NCBI RefSeq assembly: GCF_008386575.1
Contig: NZ_VUOA01000028.1
Span: forward strand, 85,588 to 149,587
Source of the DNA: Salinarimonas soli
Lineage (GTDB): Bacteria > Pseudomonadota > Alphaproteobacteria > Rhizobiales > Beijerinckiaceae
Length of the DNA: 64,000 bases
Direction: 5' to 3'
The notes below the pieces were generated by a model. It worked only from the letters and a program-made list of their open reading frames with translations, was not told the origin of the DNA and ran no database searches. A program made the translations under genes and the position numbers. Below are positions 28,471 to 37,348 of this stretch, piece by piece. How positions within the stretch are numbered: position 1 is the stretch's first letter; every line of letters begins with the position of its first letter.

Positions 28471-28692
28471 TCAGCCGCGAACCTGCAGCGCGGTGGCGGG
28501 AGCCGGCGCGGCCGGGCGGCAGGCCGCCTGATAGAGGTAGAACGGCGCGCGCGAGGTGTCGCACACCACCGTGTAGCCCGGCGGCGGGGGCGGGAGCGGG
28601 TCGCGGGCGACGATCTGGTTGGGTCCGGTCGCGCAGGCGGCGAGCAGGAGAGGCGTCGAGAGGAGGAGAACGGCGCGGGCCGTGAAACGCAT
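28471..28692 (-). CDS. small lipoprotein
   Basis: A 73-aa protein with a lipoprotein signal: a hydrophobic stretch followed by the lipobox LLAAC (Cys at about residue 19). The mature part has a proline run and two further cysteines (VVCDTS and QAACRPA). Expected to be lipid-anchored in the envelope. Function unknown; no partner gene is evident. Confidence 0.75.
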   Translation of the reverse strand: MRFTARAVLLLSTPLLLAACATGPNQIVARDPLPPPPPGYTVVCDTSRAPFYLYQAACRPAAPAPATALQVRG

Positions 28693-28834
28693 GGGTGCTT
28701 CCCCGCTGGGCAGGATCGTGACGGCACCCTGCCGCCCGGCGCGCTTCCGTTCAAGGGAGATGGCCGCGCCCGGCTCACGTTGGGGCGGGAGCGCGGCTTT
28801 CCGGCAACGCTCCCCGGCTTACGGACGGCGCGCG

Positions 28835-29584
28835 TCAGCAGCCGCGGCAGATGCTGCCCATCACCGAGCGGCGGATCCGCTCGTTGGATCGCTCCAGGGC
28901 CTCGAGCTGGCGCCGGTTGGCGTTCACGTCGGCTCCGGCATTGGAGGCGTTCGCTCCGGCGACGTTGGCGTTCGCGCCGCGCCCGGCCGTGCCCGTCCGG
29001 TTGGCCGTTCCGCCGCTCGACCCCTCCGATCCCGGGCCGGTGACGGACCGGTTCGGGTCGGTCACCCTGCCGGTCGCAGGCACGCGGGTATTCGCGCCCG
29101 ACGAGCGCGGCGCCCCGGACAGGGCCGCCGGCGCCGACGGGTTGGCGGGAGAGGAGGTGGCCGTCGGAGCCCCCGTGCGCTCGGAGCCCGGCGGGGTCGA
29201 TTCCGTGCCCCCGGTCGGGGTGCCGCCGGCGCCGACGCTCCCCGAGGAGAGCGAGGTGCCGCCCCCGGTGGGTCCGCCGACGGGCTCCTGGCCCGTGCTC
29301 GCCGAGCCGAGGGGCGGGGTCTGGGTCGAGGCGCCGCCGGAGGGCGAGGAGCCCGAGAGGGACGAGCCGGACGCCGGGTTGAGGGGCGAGGCGGTGGGAG
29401 CGTTGTTCGTGGTGGACGACGCGCCGCCCGTGCCGCCGGAGGAGAGGGAGCTGCCGCCCGTCGATCCGCCGACGGACCCGCCCGAGGATCCGGAGGAGCC
29501 GCCCCCGGACGAGCTCGTCTGCGCGAGAGCTGCCCCGCATCCGAGCAGCAGGGCCACCGTGGAGAGCATCAGCTGTCGGCGCAT
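28835..29584 (-). CDS. exported Gly/Ser/Thr-rich low-complexity protein
   Basis: A 249-aa protein with a signal peptide (LMLSTVALLLGCGAALAQ). About 180 residues of Gly/Ser/Thr/Pro/Asn-rich sequence follow, then a more ordered C-terminus with NANRRQLEALERSNERIRR and a final cysteine pair ICRGC. The start MRRQLM has AGGG upstream; MRVGSM, five codons earlier, lacks one. The long flexible region suggests a surface or cell-wall spacer with a C-terminal functional helix. A CGAAC-N17-CGTT EcfG-like promoter lies at 29621-29646 on the same strand. No family recognised. Confidence 0.75.
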   Translation of the reverse strand: MRRQLMLSTVALLLGCGAALAQTSSSGGGSSGSSGGSVGGSTGGSSLSSGGTGGASSTTNNAPTASPLNPASGSSLSGSSPSGGASTQTPPLGSASTGQEPVGGPTGGGTSLSSGSVGAGGTPTGGTESTPPGSERTGAPTATSSPANPSAPAALSGAPRSSGANTRVPATGRVTDPNRSVTGPGSEGSSGGTANRTGTAGRGANANVAGANASNAGADVNANRRQLEALERSNERIRRSVMGSICRGC

Positions 29585-29620
29585 CGATCCAACCCTCATG
29601 TCACTGTTCGTCGCGACACC

Positions 29621-29646
29621 AACGCCGAACCAGGCGTTTGCGTTCG
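29621..29646 (-). promoter_or_regulatory. EcfG-like promoter variant (CGAAC-N17-CGTT)
   Basis: Read on the minus strand, CGAAC (29646-29642) and CGTT (29624-29621) are 17 bases apart. One mismatch in the -35 box. It lies 37 bp before the start of the Gly/Ser-rich protein. Confidence 0.4.
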
Positions 29647-29830
29647 ACGTTCCCCGTCAAGAGGCGCAACCGCCTCCCGATGCGTCCCGCCGGCGGCTGG
29701 CCCTCGCCGGCCGGGACACCTACAATGGAGGCCATGCGGCGGGGCGGGATGGGACGATGCAGGGGCGGACCGAGCCATGGAGCGGCGTCGTGACCGCGCC
29801 CGGGGCCCCGTGCGCCGGAGAGCGGCCGCG

Positions 29831-30886
29831 ATGCGCCTCCTGATCGCCACCGATGCCTGGCACCCGCAGATCAACGGCGTGGTGCGCTCGCTGGAGGCCA
29901 TGGCGGCCCATGCTCCGGCGCAGGGAGCCGCCGTGTCGTTCGTCACGCCGCGAGGGTTCAATACCCTGCCCATGCCGGGCTACCCCGAGATCCGAATGGC
30001 GCTCGCCACCCCGGGCCAGGTCTCCCGGCGGATCGACGCGCTCGCGCCCGACTGGGTCCACATCGCGACGGAGGGGCCGATCGGCCTCGCGGCCCGCGCG
30101 GCTTGCCTTGCCGCCGGGCGCCCGTTCACGACGAGCTACCACACCCGCTTTCCCGAATATCTGGCGGCCCGCGCGCCCGTGCCCGAGAGCTGGTCCTACG
30201 CGGCGCTGCGGCGCTTCCACCGGGCGGGCCGGGCCTGCATGGTCGGCACGCCCTCGCTCGCCCGCGAGCTGGAGGCGCGGGGCTTCACGGGGCTCGTGCC
30301 CTGGACGCGCGGCGTCGACACAGCCCTGTTCCGCCCTCGAAGCCATGCCTGCCTCAGGGGGCAACGCCCGGTCTTCCTCTGCGTCGGCCGCCTTGCCGTG
30401 GAGAAGAACGTCGCGGCCTTCCTCGCCCTCGACCTGCCGGGCACGAAGGTGGTGGTCGGCGACGGGCCTGCCCGGGCCGACCTGGAGCGGATCGATCCGC
30501 GGGCGCGCTTCCTCGGCGCGCTCACGGGCGAGGCGCTGGCGCGCGCCTACGCGGCCGCCGACGTGTTCGTGTTCCCGAGCCTCACCGACACCTTCGGCCT
30601 CGTGCTCCTGGAGGCGCTCGCCTCGGGGCTGCCCGTCGCGGCCCATCCCGTCACGGGCCCCCTCGACGTGGTAGGCGACACCGGCTGCGGCGTGCTCGAT
30701 CGGGATCTGCGGGAGGCGTGCCTTGCCGCCCTTGACGTGGACCGGGCGCGGTGCCGGGAGCGCGCGCTGCTCTTCTCCTGGGAGGAGAGCGCCCGCCAAT
30801 TCTTCGGCAACATCCGGGCGGCGGCCGCGCCTCAGGCTCGGCGGGGCTCGCGCGACAGCCCCTTGGCGTCGAGCTCGGCGAGGTAG
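29831..30886 (+). CDS. GT4-family glycosyltransferase
   Basis: A 351-aa GT-B glycosyltransferase. The N-terminal domain opens with LIATDAWHPQINGVVRSL and contains TSYHTRFPEYL. The C-terminal donor domain has VFLCVGRLAVEKNV and the E-x7-E region SLTDTFGLVLLEALASG. It resembles the MgtA/PimB-like alpha-mannosyl/glucuronosyl transferases that act on diacylglycerol or other lipid acceptors; the acceptor here is unknown. The start at MRLLIATDAW is chosen because this domain begins there; the frame continues far upstream without homology. Its 3' end overlaps the convergent DUF971 gene by 55 bp. Confidence 0.88.
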   Translation: MRLLIATDAWHPQINGVVRSLEAMAAHAPAQGAAVSFVTPRGFNTLPMPGYPEIRMALATPGQVSRRIDALAPDWVHIATEGPIGLAARAACLAAGRPFTTSYHTRFPEYLAARAPVPESWSYAALRRFHRAGRACMVGTPSLARELEARGFTGLVPWTRGVDTALFRPRSHACLRGQRPVFLCVGRLAVEKNVAAFLALDLPGTKVVVGDGPARADLERIDPRARFLGALTGEALARAYAAADVFVFPSLTDTFGLVLLEALASGLPVAAHPVTGPLDVVGDTGCGVLDRDLREACLAALDVDRARCRERALLFSWEESARQFFGNIRAAAAPQARRGSRDSPLASSSAR

Positions 30887-31203
30887 TTCGCCCAGCGCTC
30901 GGCCTGCTTCTCGCCGAGCTCGGCGAGATAGGGCCAGCCGAAGATCCCCGTGTCGTGCATGTCGTCGAAGGTGATGCGCACCGCGTAGTTGCCCACGGGC
31001 TCCACGCCGATGATCTCCACGTTGCGCTTGCCCGGCACGGTCTTGCGCTCGTCGGGGCTGTGGCCCTGGACCTCCGCCGACGGGCTCGCGATGCGCAGGT
31101 ACTCGGCGGGCAGCTCGAAGCGCCGGCCGTCGTCGAACGCGATGGTGAGGGTGCGGCGGTCTCCCGCGACGCGCAATTCCGTCGGCCAGCTTGCTGCGGT
31201 CAT
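30832..31203 (-). CDS. DUF971 (gamma-butyrobetaine hydroxylase-like N-terminal) protein
   Basis: A 123-aa stand-alone DUF971 domain. It has ELRVAGDRRTLTIAFDDGR near the start, LPAEYLRIASPSAEVQGH, and VRITFDDMHDTGIFGWPYL near the end. Family members often sit beside iron-sulfur or molybdenum cofactor genes; here moaA is divergent, 88 bp away. The shorter start MTAASW is chosen because the upstream frame is antisense to the moaA start region. Confidence 0.85.
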   Translation of the reverse strand: MTAASWPTELRVAGDRRTLTIAFDDGRRFELPAEYLRIASPSAEVQGHSPDERKTVPGKRNVEIIGVEPVGNYAVRITFDDMHDTGIFGWPYLAELGEKQAERWANYLAELDAKGLSREPRRA

Positions 31204-31291
31204 CACTTGGCCCCACATGCGTATAATTGACGCCCACGGCCCTGATACTAATCTCTCGGCCGCCGGCCAATAAGAACCCGACGAGGAAACG

Positions 31292-32326
31292 ATGACGATG
31301 CGGGGCGCACCCGACACCCTGGCCACGGACGCCAGCCCTTTCGTCGACCCGTTCGGCCGGGCGATCTCGTACCTGCGCGTCTCGGTCACGGACCGGTGCG
31401 ACCTGCGCTGCGTCTATTGCATGTCCGAGGACATGCATTTCCTGCCCAAGCGCGACCTCCTCACCCTGGAGGAGCTCGACCGGGTCTGCACCGTCTTCGT
31501 GGAGCGCGGGGTGCGCAAGCTGCGCATCACCGGCGGCGAGCCCCTGGTGCGCCGGGACATCATGACCCTGTTCCGCTCCCTCTCGCGCCACCTCGACAGC
31601 GGCGCCCTGGAGGAGCTGACCCTCACCACCAACGGCACGCAGCTCGCCCGCCACGCCGCCGAGCTCGCGGCCTGCGGGGTGCGGCGCATCAACGTGTCCC
31701 TCGACACCCTCGACCCCGCAAAATTCCGCTCCATCACCCGCTGGGGCGACCTGAAGCGCGTCATGGAGGGCCTGGACGCCGCGCAGGCAGCGGGCCTCAA
31801 GGTGAAGATCAACGCGGTGGCGCTCGCGGGCGTCAATGAGGACGAGATCGAGGGCCTGATGCTGTGGGCGCACGGGCGCGGCATGGATCTCACCCTCATC
31901 GAGGTGATGCCGCTCGGCGAGGTCGAGCCCTCCCGCGTCGACCAGTTCCTATCGCTCGCCACGGTGCGCGGGCGCCTCTCGGAGCGCTATACCCTGGATG
32001 ACCTCGCCGATCGGACGGGCGGCCCCGCGCGCTACGTGCGGGTGGCGGAGACCGGCGGCAAGCTCGGGCTCATCACGCCGCTCACCCATAATTTCTGCGA
32101 GAGCTGCAACCGCGTGCGCCTCACCTGCACGGGCACGCTCTATATGTGCCTCGGCCAGGAGGACGCCGCCGACCTGCGGGCGCCCTTGCGCGCCTCCGAG
32201 GGCAACGAGCGCCTTGTGGCCGCCATCGCCGACGCCATCACCCGCAAGCCCCGCGGCCACGACTTCGTCATCGAGCGCAGCCGCAAGGCGGCGGTGGGCC
32301 GCCATATGAGCGTAACGGGGGGCTAA
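31292..32326 (+). CDS. moaA: GTP 3',8-cyclase MoaA
   Basis: Radical-SAM enzyme that starts molybdenum cofactor synthesis from GTP together with MoaC. The 344-aa protein has the N-terminal C-x3-C-x2-C cluster motif (C36, C40, C43 in RCDLRCVYC), the SAM-binding [10 protein letters not shown], the C-terminal cluster region [12 protein letters not shown], and the essential C-terminal Gly-Gly. GAGGAAA precedes the ATG. Its nearest downstream genes encode a molybdenum hydroxylase. Confidence 0.97.
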   Translation: MTMRGAPDTLATDASPFVDPFGRAISYLRVSVTDRCDLRCVYCMSEDMHFLPKRDLLTLEELDRVCTVFVERGVRKLRITGGEPLVRRDIMTLFRSLSRHLDSGALEELTLTTNGTQLARHAAELAACGVRRINVSLDTLDPAKFRSITRWGDLKRVMEGLDAAQAAGLKVKINAVALAGVNEDEIEGLMLWAHGRGMDLTLIEVMPLGEVEPSRVDQFLSLATVRGRLSERYTLDDLADRTGGPARYVRVAETGGKLGLITPLTHNFCESCNRVRLTCTGTLYMCLGQEDAADLRAPLRASEGNERLVAAIADAITRKPRGHDFVIERSRKAAVGRHMSVTGG

Positions 32327-32391
32327 GCCCCGCAACAAACCCTTCCAGCTGTCGCCACTTTCCCGGACAAGCTGCGCGAAAGCGCGGCGCA

Positions 32392-32464
32392 GATCCGGGA
32401 CCCAGCGCAAGACTCGCTGCGAAGCCGCACAGCTGAGAGCCGCTGCGCGGCTGGCTCCCGGATC
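32392..32464. repeat. imperfect inverted repeat in the moaA / hydroxylase gap
   Basis: GATCCGGGACCCAGC (32392-32406) pairs with GCTGGCTCCCGGATC (32450-32464) with one mismatch, enclosing a GC-rich loop. The 305-bp gap 32327-32631 holds this repeat, no gene, and no obvious promoter. Confidence 0.5.
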
Positions 32465-32631
32465 GGCGATCCGCTCCCCCTGCGGCTGCGCTCCTCTTGC
32501 CTGGGAAAGCGGTAGAGGGCGGGGTCATGGTGCACGGGCTCCACCCCTCACGCGATCGTTGGTCGCCCCAGGCTGGCCGGCGCCTCTCCCCCACATTACC
32601 TTGGGCCTATGAGCCACCTGCAAGGCCGCAC

Positions 32632-33087
32632 ATGATCGAGATCACCGTCAACGGCGTCGCCCACCGGCTCGACGTCGACCCCGACATGCCGCTGCTCTGG
32701 GCGATCCGCGACCATGTGGGGCTGACGGGCACGAAGTTCGGCTGCGGCATCGCGCAATGCGGCGCCTGCACGGTGCACCTTGACGGCGTGCCGACCCGCG
32801 CCTGCGTGACCCGGGTCGGCGACGTGGGCGGGCAGGCCGTGACCACCATCGAGGGCACGGGCGGGCCCGTGGCAGAGGCGGTGCGCGCCGCCTGGCGCGG
32901 GATCGACGTGGTGCAGTGCGGCTATTGCCAGTCGGGCCAGATCATGTCCGCGATCGGCCTCCTCTCGCAGAACAAGGCCCCATCCGACGACGAGATCGCC
33001 GCCGCCATGGACGGCAACCTGTGCCGCTGCGGCACCTACCAGCGCATCCGCACCGCGATCCGCGATGCGGCCCGCACGCTCGCCTGA
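32632..33087 (+). CDS. (2Fe-2S) small subunit of a molybdenum hydroxylase
   Basis: A 151-aa electron-transfer subunit of the xanthine-oxidase family. The plant-type cluster uses C38, C43, C46 and C58, and the second cluster uses C96, C99, C131 and C133 (QCGYCQSGQ and [10 protein letters not shown]). Ten bp separate it from the large subunit. The two-subunit layout, with no FAD subunit, matches the isoquinoline 1-oxidoreductase IorAB type, which passes electrons to a cytochrome or other acceptor. Confidence 0.93.
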   Translation: MIEITVNGVAHRLDVDPDMPLLWAIRDHVGLTGTKFGCGIAQCGACTVHLDGVPTRACVTRVGDVGGQAVTTIEGTGGPVAEAVRAAWRGIDVVQCGYCQSGQIMSAIGLLSQNKAPSDDEIAAAMDGNLCRCGTYQRIRTAIRDAARTLA

Positions 33088-33096
33088 GGGGATGCC

Positions 33097-35274
33097 ATGA
33101 CCCTGCCCTCCCCCTCCCGCCGCGGTTTCCTCGTCGGCGCGGCTGCCGTCGGCGGCGCTCTCGTGGTCGGCACCTACATGTCCCTCGGGCGCCCGGGCCG
33201 GGCCGTGGCGGCGACGCCCGCCTCGGGTCCGGTGAAGCCCAACGCCTTCATCCGCATCGCGCCCGACGACACGGTCACCGTGCTCGTCAAGCATCTCGAG
33301 ATGGGCCAGGGCGTCTCCACGGGCCTTGCGACCATCGTCGCCGAGGAGCTCGACGCCAGCTGGGCCCAGATGCGCGCCGCGCCCGCCCCGGCCGACGCGG
33401 AGCTCTACGCCAACCTCGCCTGGGGTCCCGTCCAGGGCACCGGCGGCTCGACCTCCATCGCCAATTCCTGGACCCAGCTGCGCCTGGCGAGCGCCGCCGC
33501 GCGGGCCATGCTGGTCGCGGCCGCGGCGGAGGCCTGGGGCGTGCCGGCCTCCGAAATCGCCATCGCGGCTGGGGTGATCCGTCACCCGGCGAGCGGGCGC
33601 ACCGGGGGCTTCGGCGCCTTCGCGGCCCGCGCCGCCGCCCTGCCCGTCCCCGCCGACATGCGGCCCAAGGATCCCGCGGCGTGGGTCCATATCGGCCAGC
33701 CGCGCCCGCGCCTCGACTCGTCGGCGAAGACCGACGGCACCGCCGTCTATTCCCTCGACGTGCGCCGCCCCGGCATGCTCACGGCGGTCGTGGCGCACCC
33801 GCCGCGCTTCGGCGCCCGGGTCCGCTCGGTGGACGAGACCGCGGCCCGCGCGGTGCCCGGCGTGGTCGACGTGGTGCGCATCCCCACCGGCGTGGCGGTC
33901 TTGGGCCGCGACACCTGGTCGGCGATGCGCGGGCGTGATGCCCTTGTCGTCACCTGGGACGACGCCCGCGCCGAGACCCGCTCCAGCGCGGCGCTCGCCG
34001 CCGAGTATCGGGCCCTCGGCGGGCGCCCCGGCGCTGTCGCCGCGAGCCGCGGGGACGCGGGCGCGGCGCTGGCAAAGGCCGCCCGGGTGATCGAGGCGGA
34101 GTACGATTTTCCCTATCTGGCCCACGCGGCGATCGAGCCCCTCAACGGCACCATCGCCCGCAACCCCGACGGCTCGGTGGAGGCCTGGGGGGCGTTCCAG
34201 ATCCCCACCATGGACCAGGGCACCATCGCGTCGATCCTCGACCTCACCCCGGACCGGGTGACGCTACACACCCTGCCGGCAGGCGGCTCCTTCGGCCGGC
34301 GCGCCAGCACGACCTCGGACTGGATCGCCGAGGCCGCGTGGATCCTCAAGGCCTCGGGCGGCGGCGCGCCGATCCACCTCGTCTGGACCCGCGAGGACGA
34401 CATGCGGGCCGGCCATTTCCGCCCCATGGCGCATCACCGGGTCAGGGCGGGGCTCGACGCCGCGGGCCGGATCTGCGGCTGGGAGCACCGGATCGTCGCG
34501 AAGTCACTCCTCATGGGCACGCCCTTCGAGGCGATGCTCGCCGGCGGCGTCGACCCGTCCACCACGGAGGGCGTCGCCGACACCCCCTATGCCATCCCCG
34601 ATCTCAGGGTCGAGGCCCACAACGCCCGCGAGGGCGTGCCGGTGCTCTGGTGGCGCTCGGTGGGGCACACCCATACGGCGCACGTCATGGAGACCATGAT
34701 CGACGAGCTCGCCCGCGCGGCGGGTCAGGACCCCGTTGCCTTCCGCCTGGGCCTCCTCGGCAACGCGCCGCGTTCGGCCGCCGCCTTACGGCTCGCGGCC
34801 GAGCGGGCGGGTTGGGGCGAGCCCCTGCCGGCGGGGCGGGGCCGGGGCGTCGCGGTCCATGCTTCCTTCGGCTCCGTCGCCGCCATGGTGGCGGAGGTGA
34901 CCGCCGATGGGCCCCGTCTCCGGGTCGATCGCATCGTGGCGGCGGTCGATTGCGGCGTCGCCGTCAACCCGGACGTGATCCGGGCCCAGGTCGAGGGCTC
35001 GGTGGGCTTTGCTCTCTCTGCCGTCCTGCGCAACCGCGTCACCCTCGCGGACGGCGTGGTGCAGGAGACGAACTTCGACGCCTACGAGCCCACCCGCTTC
35101 AGGGAGATGCCCCGGGTCGAGGTGCACATCGTCCCCTCGGGGGTGGATCCGACGGGCATCGGCGAGCCCGCCGTGCCCCCGCTCGCCCCCGCCATCGCCA
35201 ACGCGGCCGCCGCCGCCACGGGCACGCGGATGCGCTCGCTGCCGCTCGAGGCGTCGGCACGGCGCGGCGCGTGA
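33097..35274 (+). CDS. molybdopterin-binding large subunit, IorB/aldehyde-oxidase type
   Basis: A 725-aa Mo-enzyme subunit with a twin-arginine signal (SRRGFLVGAAAVGGALVVG), so the complex is likely exported folded with its small subunit. Family blocks include HLEMGQGVSTGLATIVAEEL, GSFGRRASTTSDW, WWRSVGHTHTAHVMETMIDELA and, near the C-terminus, GIGEPAVPPLAPA with the catalytic-type Glu. Likely hydroxylates an aldehyde or N-heterocycle in the periplasm; the substrate cannot be assigned. Cofactor supply by nearby MoaA is plausible. Confidence 0.92.
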   Translation: MTLPSPSRRGFLVGAAAVGGALVVGTYMSLGRPGRAVAATPASGPVKPNAFIRIAPDDTVTVLVKHLEMGQGVSTGLATIVAEELDASWAQMRAAPAPADAELYANLAWGPVQGTGGSTSIANSWTQLRLASAAARAMLVAAAAEAWGVPASEIAIAAGVIRHPASGRTGGFGAFAARAAALPVPADMRPKDPAAWVHIGQPRPRLDSSAKTDGTAVYSLDVRRPGMLTAVVAHPPRFGARVRSVDETAARAVPGVVDVVRIPTGVAVLGRDTWSAMRGRDALVVTWDDARAETRSSAALAAEYRALGGRPGAVAASRGDAGAALAKAARVIEAEYDFPYLAHAAIEPLNGTIARNPDGSVEAWGAFQIPTMDQGTIASILDLTPDRVTLHTLPAGGSFGRRASTTSDWIAEAAWILKASGGGAPIHLVWTREDDMRAGHFRPMAHHRVRAGLDAAGRICGWEHRIVAKSLLMGTPFEAMLAGGVDPSTTEGVADTPYAIPDLRVEAHNAREGVPVLWWRSVGHTHTAHVMETMIDELARAAGQDPVAFRLGLLGNAPRSAAALRLAAERAGWGEPLPAGRGRGVAVHASFGSVAAMVAEVTADGPRLRVDRIVAAVDCGVAVNPDVIRAQVEGSVGFALSAVLRNRVTLADGVVQETNFDAYEPTRFREMPRVEVHIVPSGVDPTGIGEPAVPPLAPAIANAAAAATGTRMRSLPLEASARRGA

Positions 35275-35296
35275 TCTGGCGCACGTCGTTTCGCGT

Positions 35297-35322
35297 GGAA
35301 CCCGGGCATGGTCGTCGGCGTT
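35297..35322 (+). promoter_or_regulatory. EcfG-type promoter match (GGAAC-N17-CGTT) ahead of a terminator
   Basis: GGAAC at 35297-35301 and CGTT at 35319-35322 with 17-bp spacing. A terminator begins 29 bp after the -10 box, before the GST gene, so the promoter would give a transcript of about 50 nt or read through into the GST operon. Confidence 0.45.
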
Positions 35323-35350
35323 GAATGCACGACCCCAAAGTAGACCCTTC

Positions 35351-35383
35351 GGGCCCGGCAGAGATGCCGGGCCCTTCTTTTTG
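35351..35383 (+). terminator. rho-independent terminator
   Basis: GGGCCCGGC (35351-35359) and GCCGGGCCC (35366-35374) form a stem with an AGAGAT loop, then TTCTTTTT. It most likely ends the molybdenum hydroxylase operon. Confidence 0.9.
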
Positions 35384-35457
35384 CCGCCAGAGTGTCGCGG
35401 CGCGGCCCTCCCCGGCGCGGTTGATCCCCGCCCCCGCTCTCGCGTATCCAGGGCCGC

Positions 35458-36069
35458 ATGAAGCTCCATGACAGCGGGCGGGCGCCCAATCCCCGCCGGG
35501 TCCGCATCTTTCTCGCCGAGAAGGGCGTGACGATCCCCCTCGTCCCGGTCGATATCGGCCGCGGCGACCACAAGAGCCCCGCCTTCACGGCCCTGAACCC
35601 GTTCCAGCGCTCGCCGGTCCTGGAGCTCGACGACGGCACGGCGATCGCCGAGTCCGTCGCCATCTGCCGCTATGTCGAGGAGCTGCATCCCGCCCCGGCG
35701 CTCTTCGGGACGGACGCGCGGGAGCGGGCGATCGTCGAGATGTGGCAGCGGCGCCTGGAGTTCGGGTTGCTCGCCGCCATCGCCGCCGTGTTCCGCCACC
35801 TCCATCCCGCCATGGCCGAGTGGGAGGTGCCGCAGGTCGCCGCCTGGGGCGAGGCGAACCGGCCGAAGGTGGAGGAGACCCTGCGCATCCTCGACGCGCA
35901 CCTCGCCGACAAGCCCTTCGTGGCGGGCGAGAGGTTCTCCATCGCCGACATCACGGGGCTCGTCGCCCTCGACTTCCTCAAGCCCGCCCGGCTCGCGATC
36001 CCCGCCGATCTGGCGCATGTGCGGCGCTGGCACGAGACGCTGCGGGCCCGCCCCAGCGCGGAGGCCTGA
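35458..36069 (+). CDS. glutathione S-transferase
   Basis: A 203-aa two-domain GST. The thioredoxin-like N-terminus (MKLHDSGRAPNPRRVRIFL, then the FQRSPVLELDDG cis-Pro loop and AIAESVAICRYVEE) and the helical C-terminus with the FSIADITGLVALDFLK N-capping motif are clear. Substrate unknown; a detoxification role is usual. It is followed 2 bp later by a small secreted protein gene. Confidence 0.9.
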   Translation: MKLHDSGRAPNPRRVRIFLAEKGVTIPLVPVDIGRGDHKSPAFTALNPFQRSPVLELDDGTAIAESVAICRYVEELHPAPALFGTDARERAIVEMWQRRLEFGLLAAIAAVFRHLHPAMAEWEVPQVAAWGEANRPKVEETLRILDAHLADKPFVAGERFSIADITGLVALDFLKPARLAIPADLAHVRRWHETLRARPSAEA

Positions 36070-36071
36070 CC

Positions 36072-36527
36072 ATGCGCGCCACCCTGGCGGGGATCGCGCT
36101 CGTGCTGCTCGCGGCTTCGGGTGCCCGGGCGCAGGACGTGCCGGGCGAGACCCTGCGGGGCGAGATCAGCGGCCAGACCCTGAGCGGGATGCATACGGGC
36201 GGCGTGGTCTTCTCCGAATACCACTCGCCGGACGGGCGCGTGTTCGGCTTCAACAACGGGGAGCCCGTGCAGGAGGGCTGCTGGGACATCCGCCGCGACG
36301 CGGTCTGCTACTATTACGCCAAGGGCTCGATCCCCGGGACCTTCTGCTGGCGCATGGCGCGGGCCGGGCCCGACGGCTACCGGATGCGCTCGGTCGAGAC
36401 CGAGGCCGTCGGCATCGCGCGGCTGGCGGCCGGCAATCCGCAGAACCACACCGACCGGGGCAAGCCCTGGACCTGCGAGCCCCTGATGTCCCGCCGTGAC
36501 CCGCTCCTTCAATACGCTCGTCGCTGA
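36072..36527 (+). CDS. secreted protein of unknown function
   Basis: A 151-aa protein with a signal peptide (MRATLAGIALVLLAASGARA, cut before QD). The mature domain has four cysteines (EGCWDI, AVCYYY, TFCWRM, WTCEP) that could form two disulfides, plus a VFSEYHSPDGRVFGFNNGEP segment that reads like a small beta-rich domain. Similar proteins occur in rhizobia without known role. Its 3' end overlaps the next gene by 32 bp, unusually long. Confidence 0.78.
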   Translation: MRATLAGIALVLLAASGARAQDVPGETLRGEISGQTLSGMHTGGVVFSEYHSPDGRVFGFNNGEPVQEGCWDIRRDAVCYYYAKGSIPGTFCWRMARAGPDGYRMRSVETEAVGIARLAAGNPQNHTDRGKPWTCEPLMSRRDPLLQYARR

Positions 36528-37116
36528 CCTGCGGGCCTGCCGGATCTGCCGCGACGCGCCCCGGTTCGGCGGCCCGATGCCGCACGAGCCGCGCCCGATC
36601 ATCCAGGGCAGCCCGGCGGCGCGGCTGTGCATCGCGAGCCAGGCGCCCGGCACCCGGGCGCATGCGAGCGGCATCCCATTCCAGGACCCGTCGGGCGTGC
36701 GCCTGCGCGACTGGCTCACCCTCGACGAGACGGCCTTCTACGACGCGAGCCGCGTCGCTATCGTGCCCATGGGCCATTGCTTCCCGGGCCAGGACGCGCA
36801 GGGGGGCGACCTGCCGCCGAGGCGCGAATGCGCGCCCGTCTGGCGCGAGCCCGTCTTCGCGGGCCTGCCGAACCTGGAGCTCATCCTCGCCATCGGCCAA
36901 TACGCGCAGGCCTGGCATCTGGGCCCCGAGCGGCGGCGGGGGCTCACCGAGACCGTGCGCGACTTCCGGACGATCCTCGCCGCCGACCGCCGGCCCCGCA
37001 TCCTTCCCCTCCCCCACCCGTCCTGGCGCAACAGCGGCTGGCTCAAGCGCCACCCCTGGTTCGAGGCCGAGCTCCTGCCGGTGCTGCGGGCCGAGGTGGC
37101 GCGGCTGATGGGGTAA
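36496..37116 (+). CDS. uracil-DNA glycosylase family protein
   Basis: A 206-aa protein of the UDG superfamily. It starts with a CRICRDAP pair of cysteines, contains a LCIASQAPGTRAHASGIPFQDPSG motif-I-like region and ends the catalytic core with LPLPHPSWRNSGW, the HPS motif. Only two cysteines are visible near the N-terminus, so a four-cysteine iron-sulfur cluster as in family 4 or 5 enzymes is unlikely. The start is GTG, inside the previous gene. It may repair uracil or act on another substrate; activity unproven. Confidence 0.82.
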   Translation: MTRSFNTLVADLRACRICRDAPRFGGPMPHEPRPIIQGSPAARLCIASQAPGTRAHASGIPFQDPSGVRLRDWLTLDETAFYDASRVAIVPMGHCFPGQDAQGGDLPPRRECAPVWREPVFAGLPNLELILAIGQYAQAWHLGPERRRGLTETVRDFRTILAADRRPRILPLPHPSWRNSGWLKRHPWFEAELLPVLRAEVARLMG

Positions 37117-37134
37117 TGATCGAGCCACCGATCT

Positions 37135-37290
37135 CCCCTCCCCCTTGTGGGGAGGGGCCGGGGGTGGGGGTCGTAAAGTCGGAGCTCTCGGGCAGATGAG
37201 GGAGCACGCAGGCCGGTACAGCCCTATCCTGGACCGGGACTTCTCGCGTCCCGACCCCCACCCCTAACCCCTCCCCACAAGGGGGAGGGG
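37135..37290. mobile_element. 156-bp palindromic-ended element, copy 1
   Basis: It begins with CCCCTCCCCCTTGTGGGGAG and ends with the exact reverse complement; both 23-bp ends are perfect inverted repeats. The inside contains AAAGTCGGAGCT and TACAGCCCTATCCTGGACC. An element of identical length and shared inner words lies in the opposite orientation at 46167-46322. No coding capacity, so it would be a MITE- or REP-like non-autonomous element. Confidence 0.7.
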
Positions 37291-37348
37291 GAAATCCCGC
37301 GACAGCGGGGCCTTTTCGTGCGCCCTCCCCGGCCCTACCTCTGGGGTC

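Noticed and set aside
28619-29830. Upstream extension of the glycosyltransferase frame
   Set aside because: Low-complexity Arg/Gly/Ala sequence antisense to the Gly/Ser-rich gene; the family begins at MRLLIATDAW (29831).
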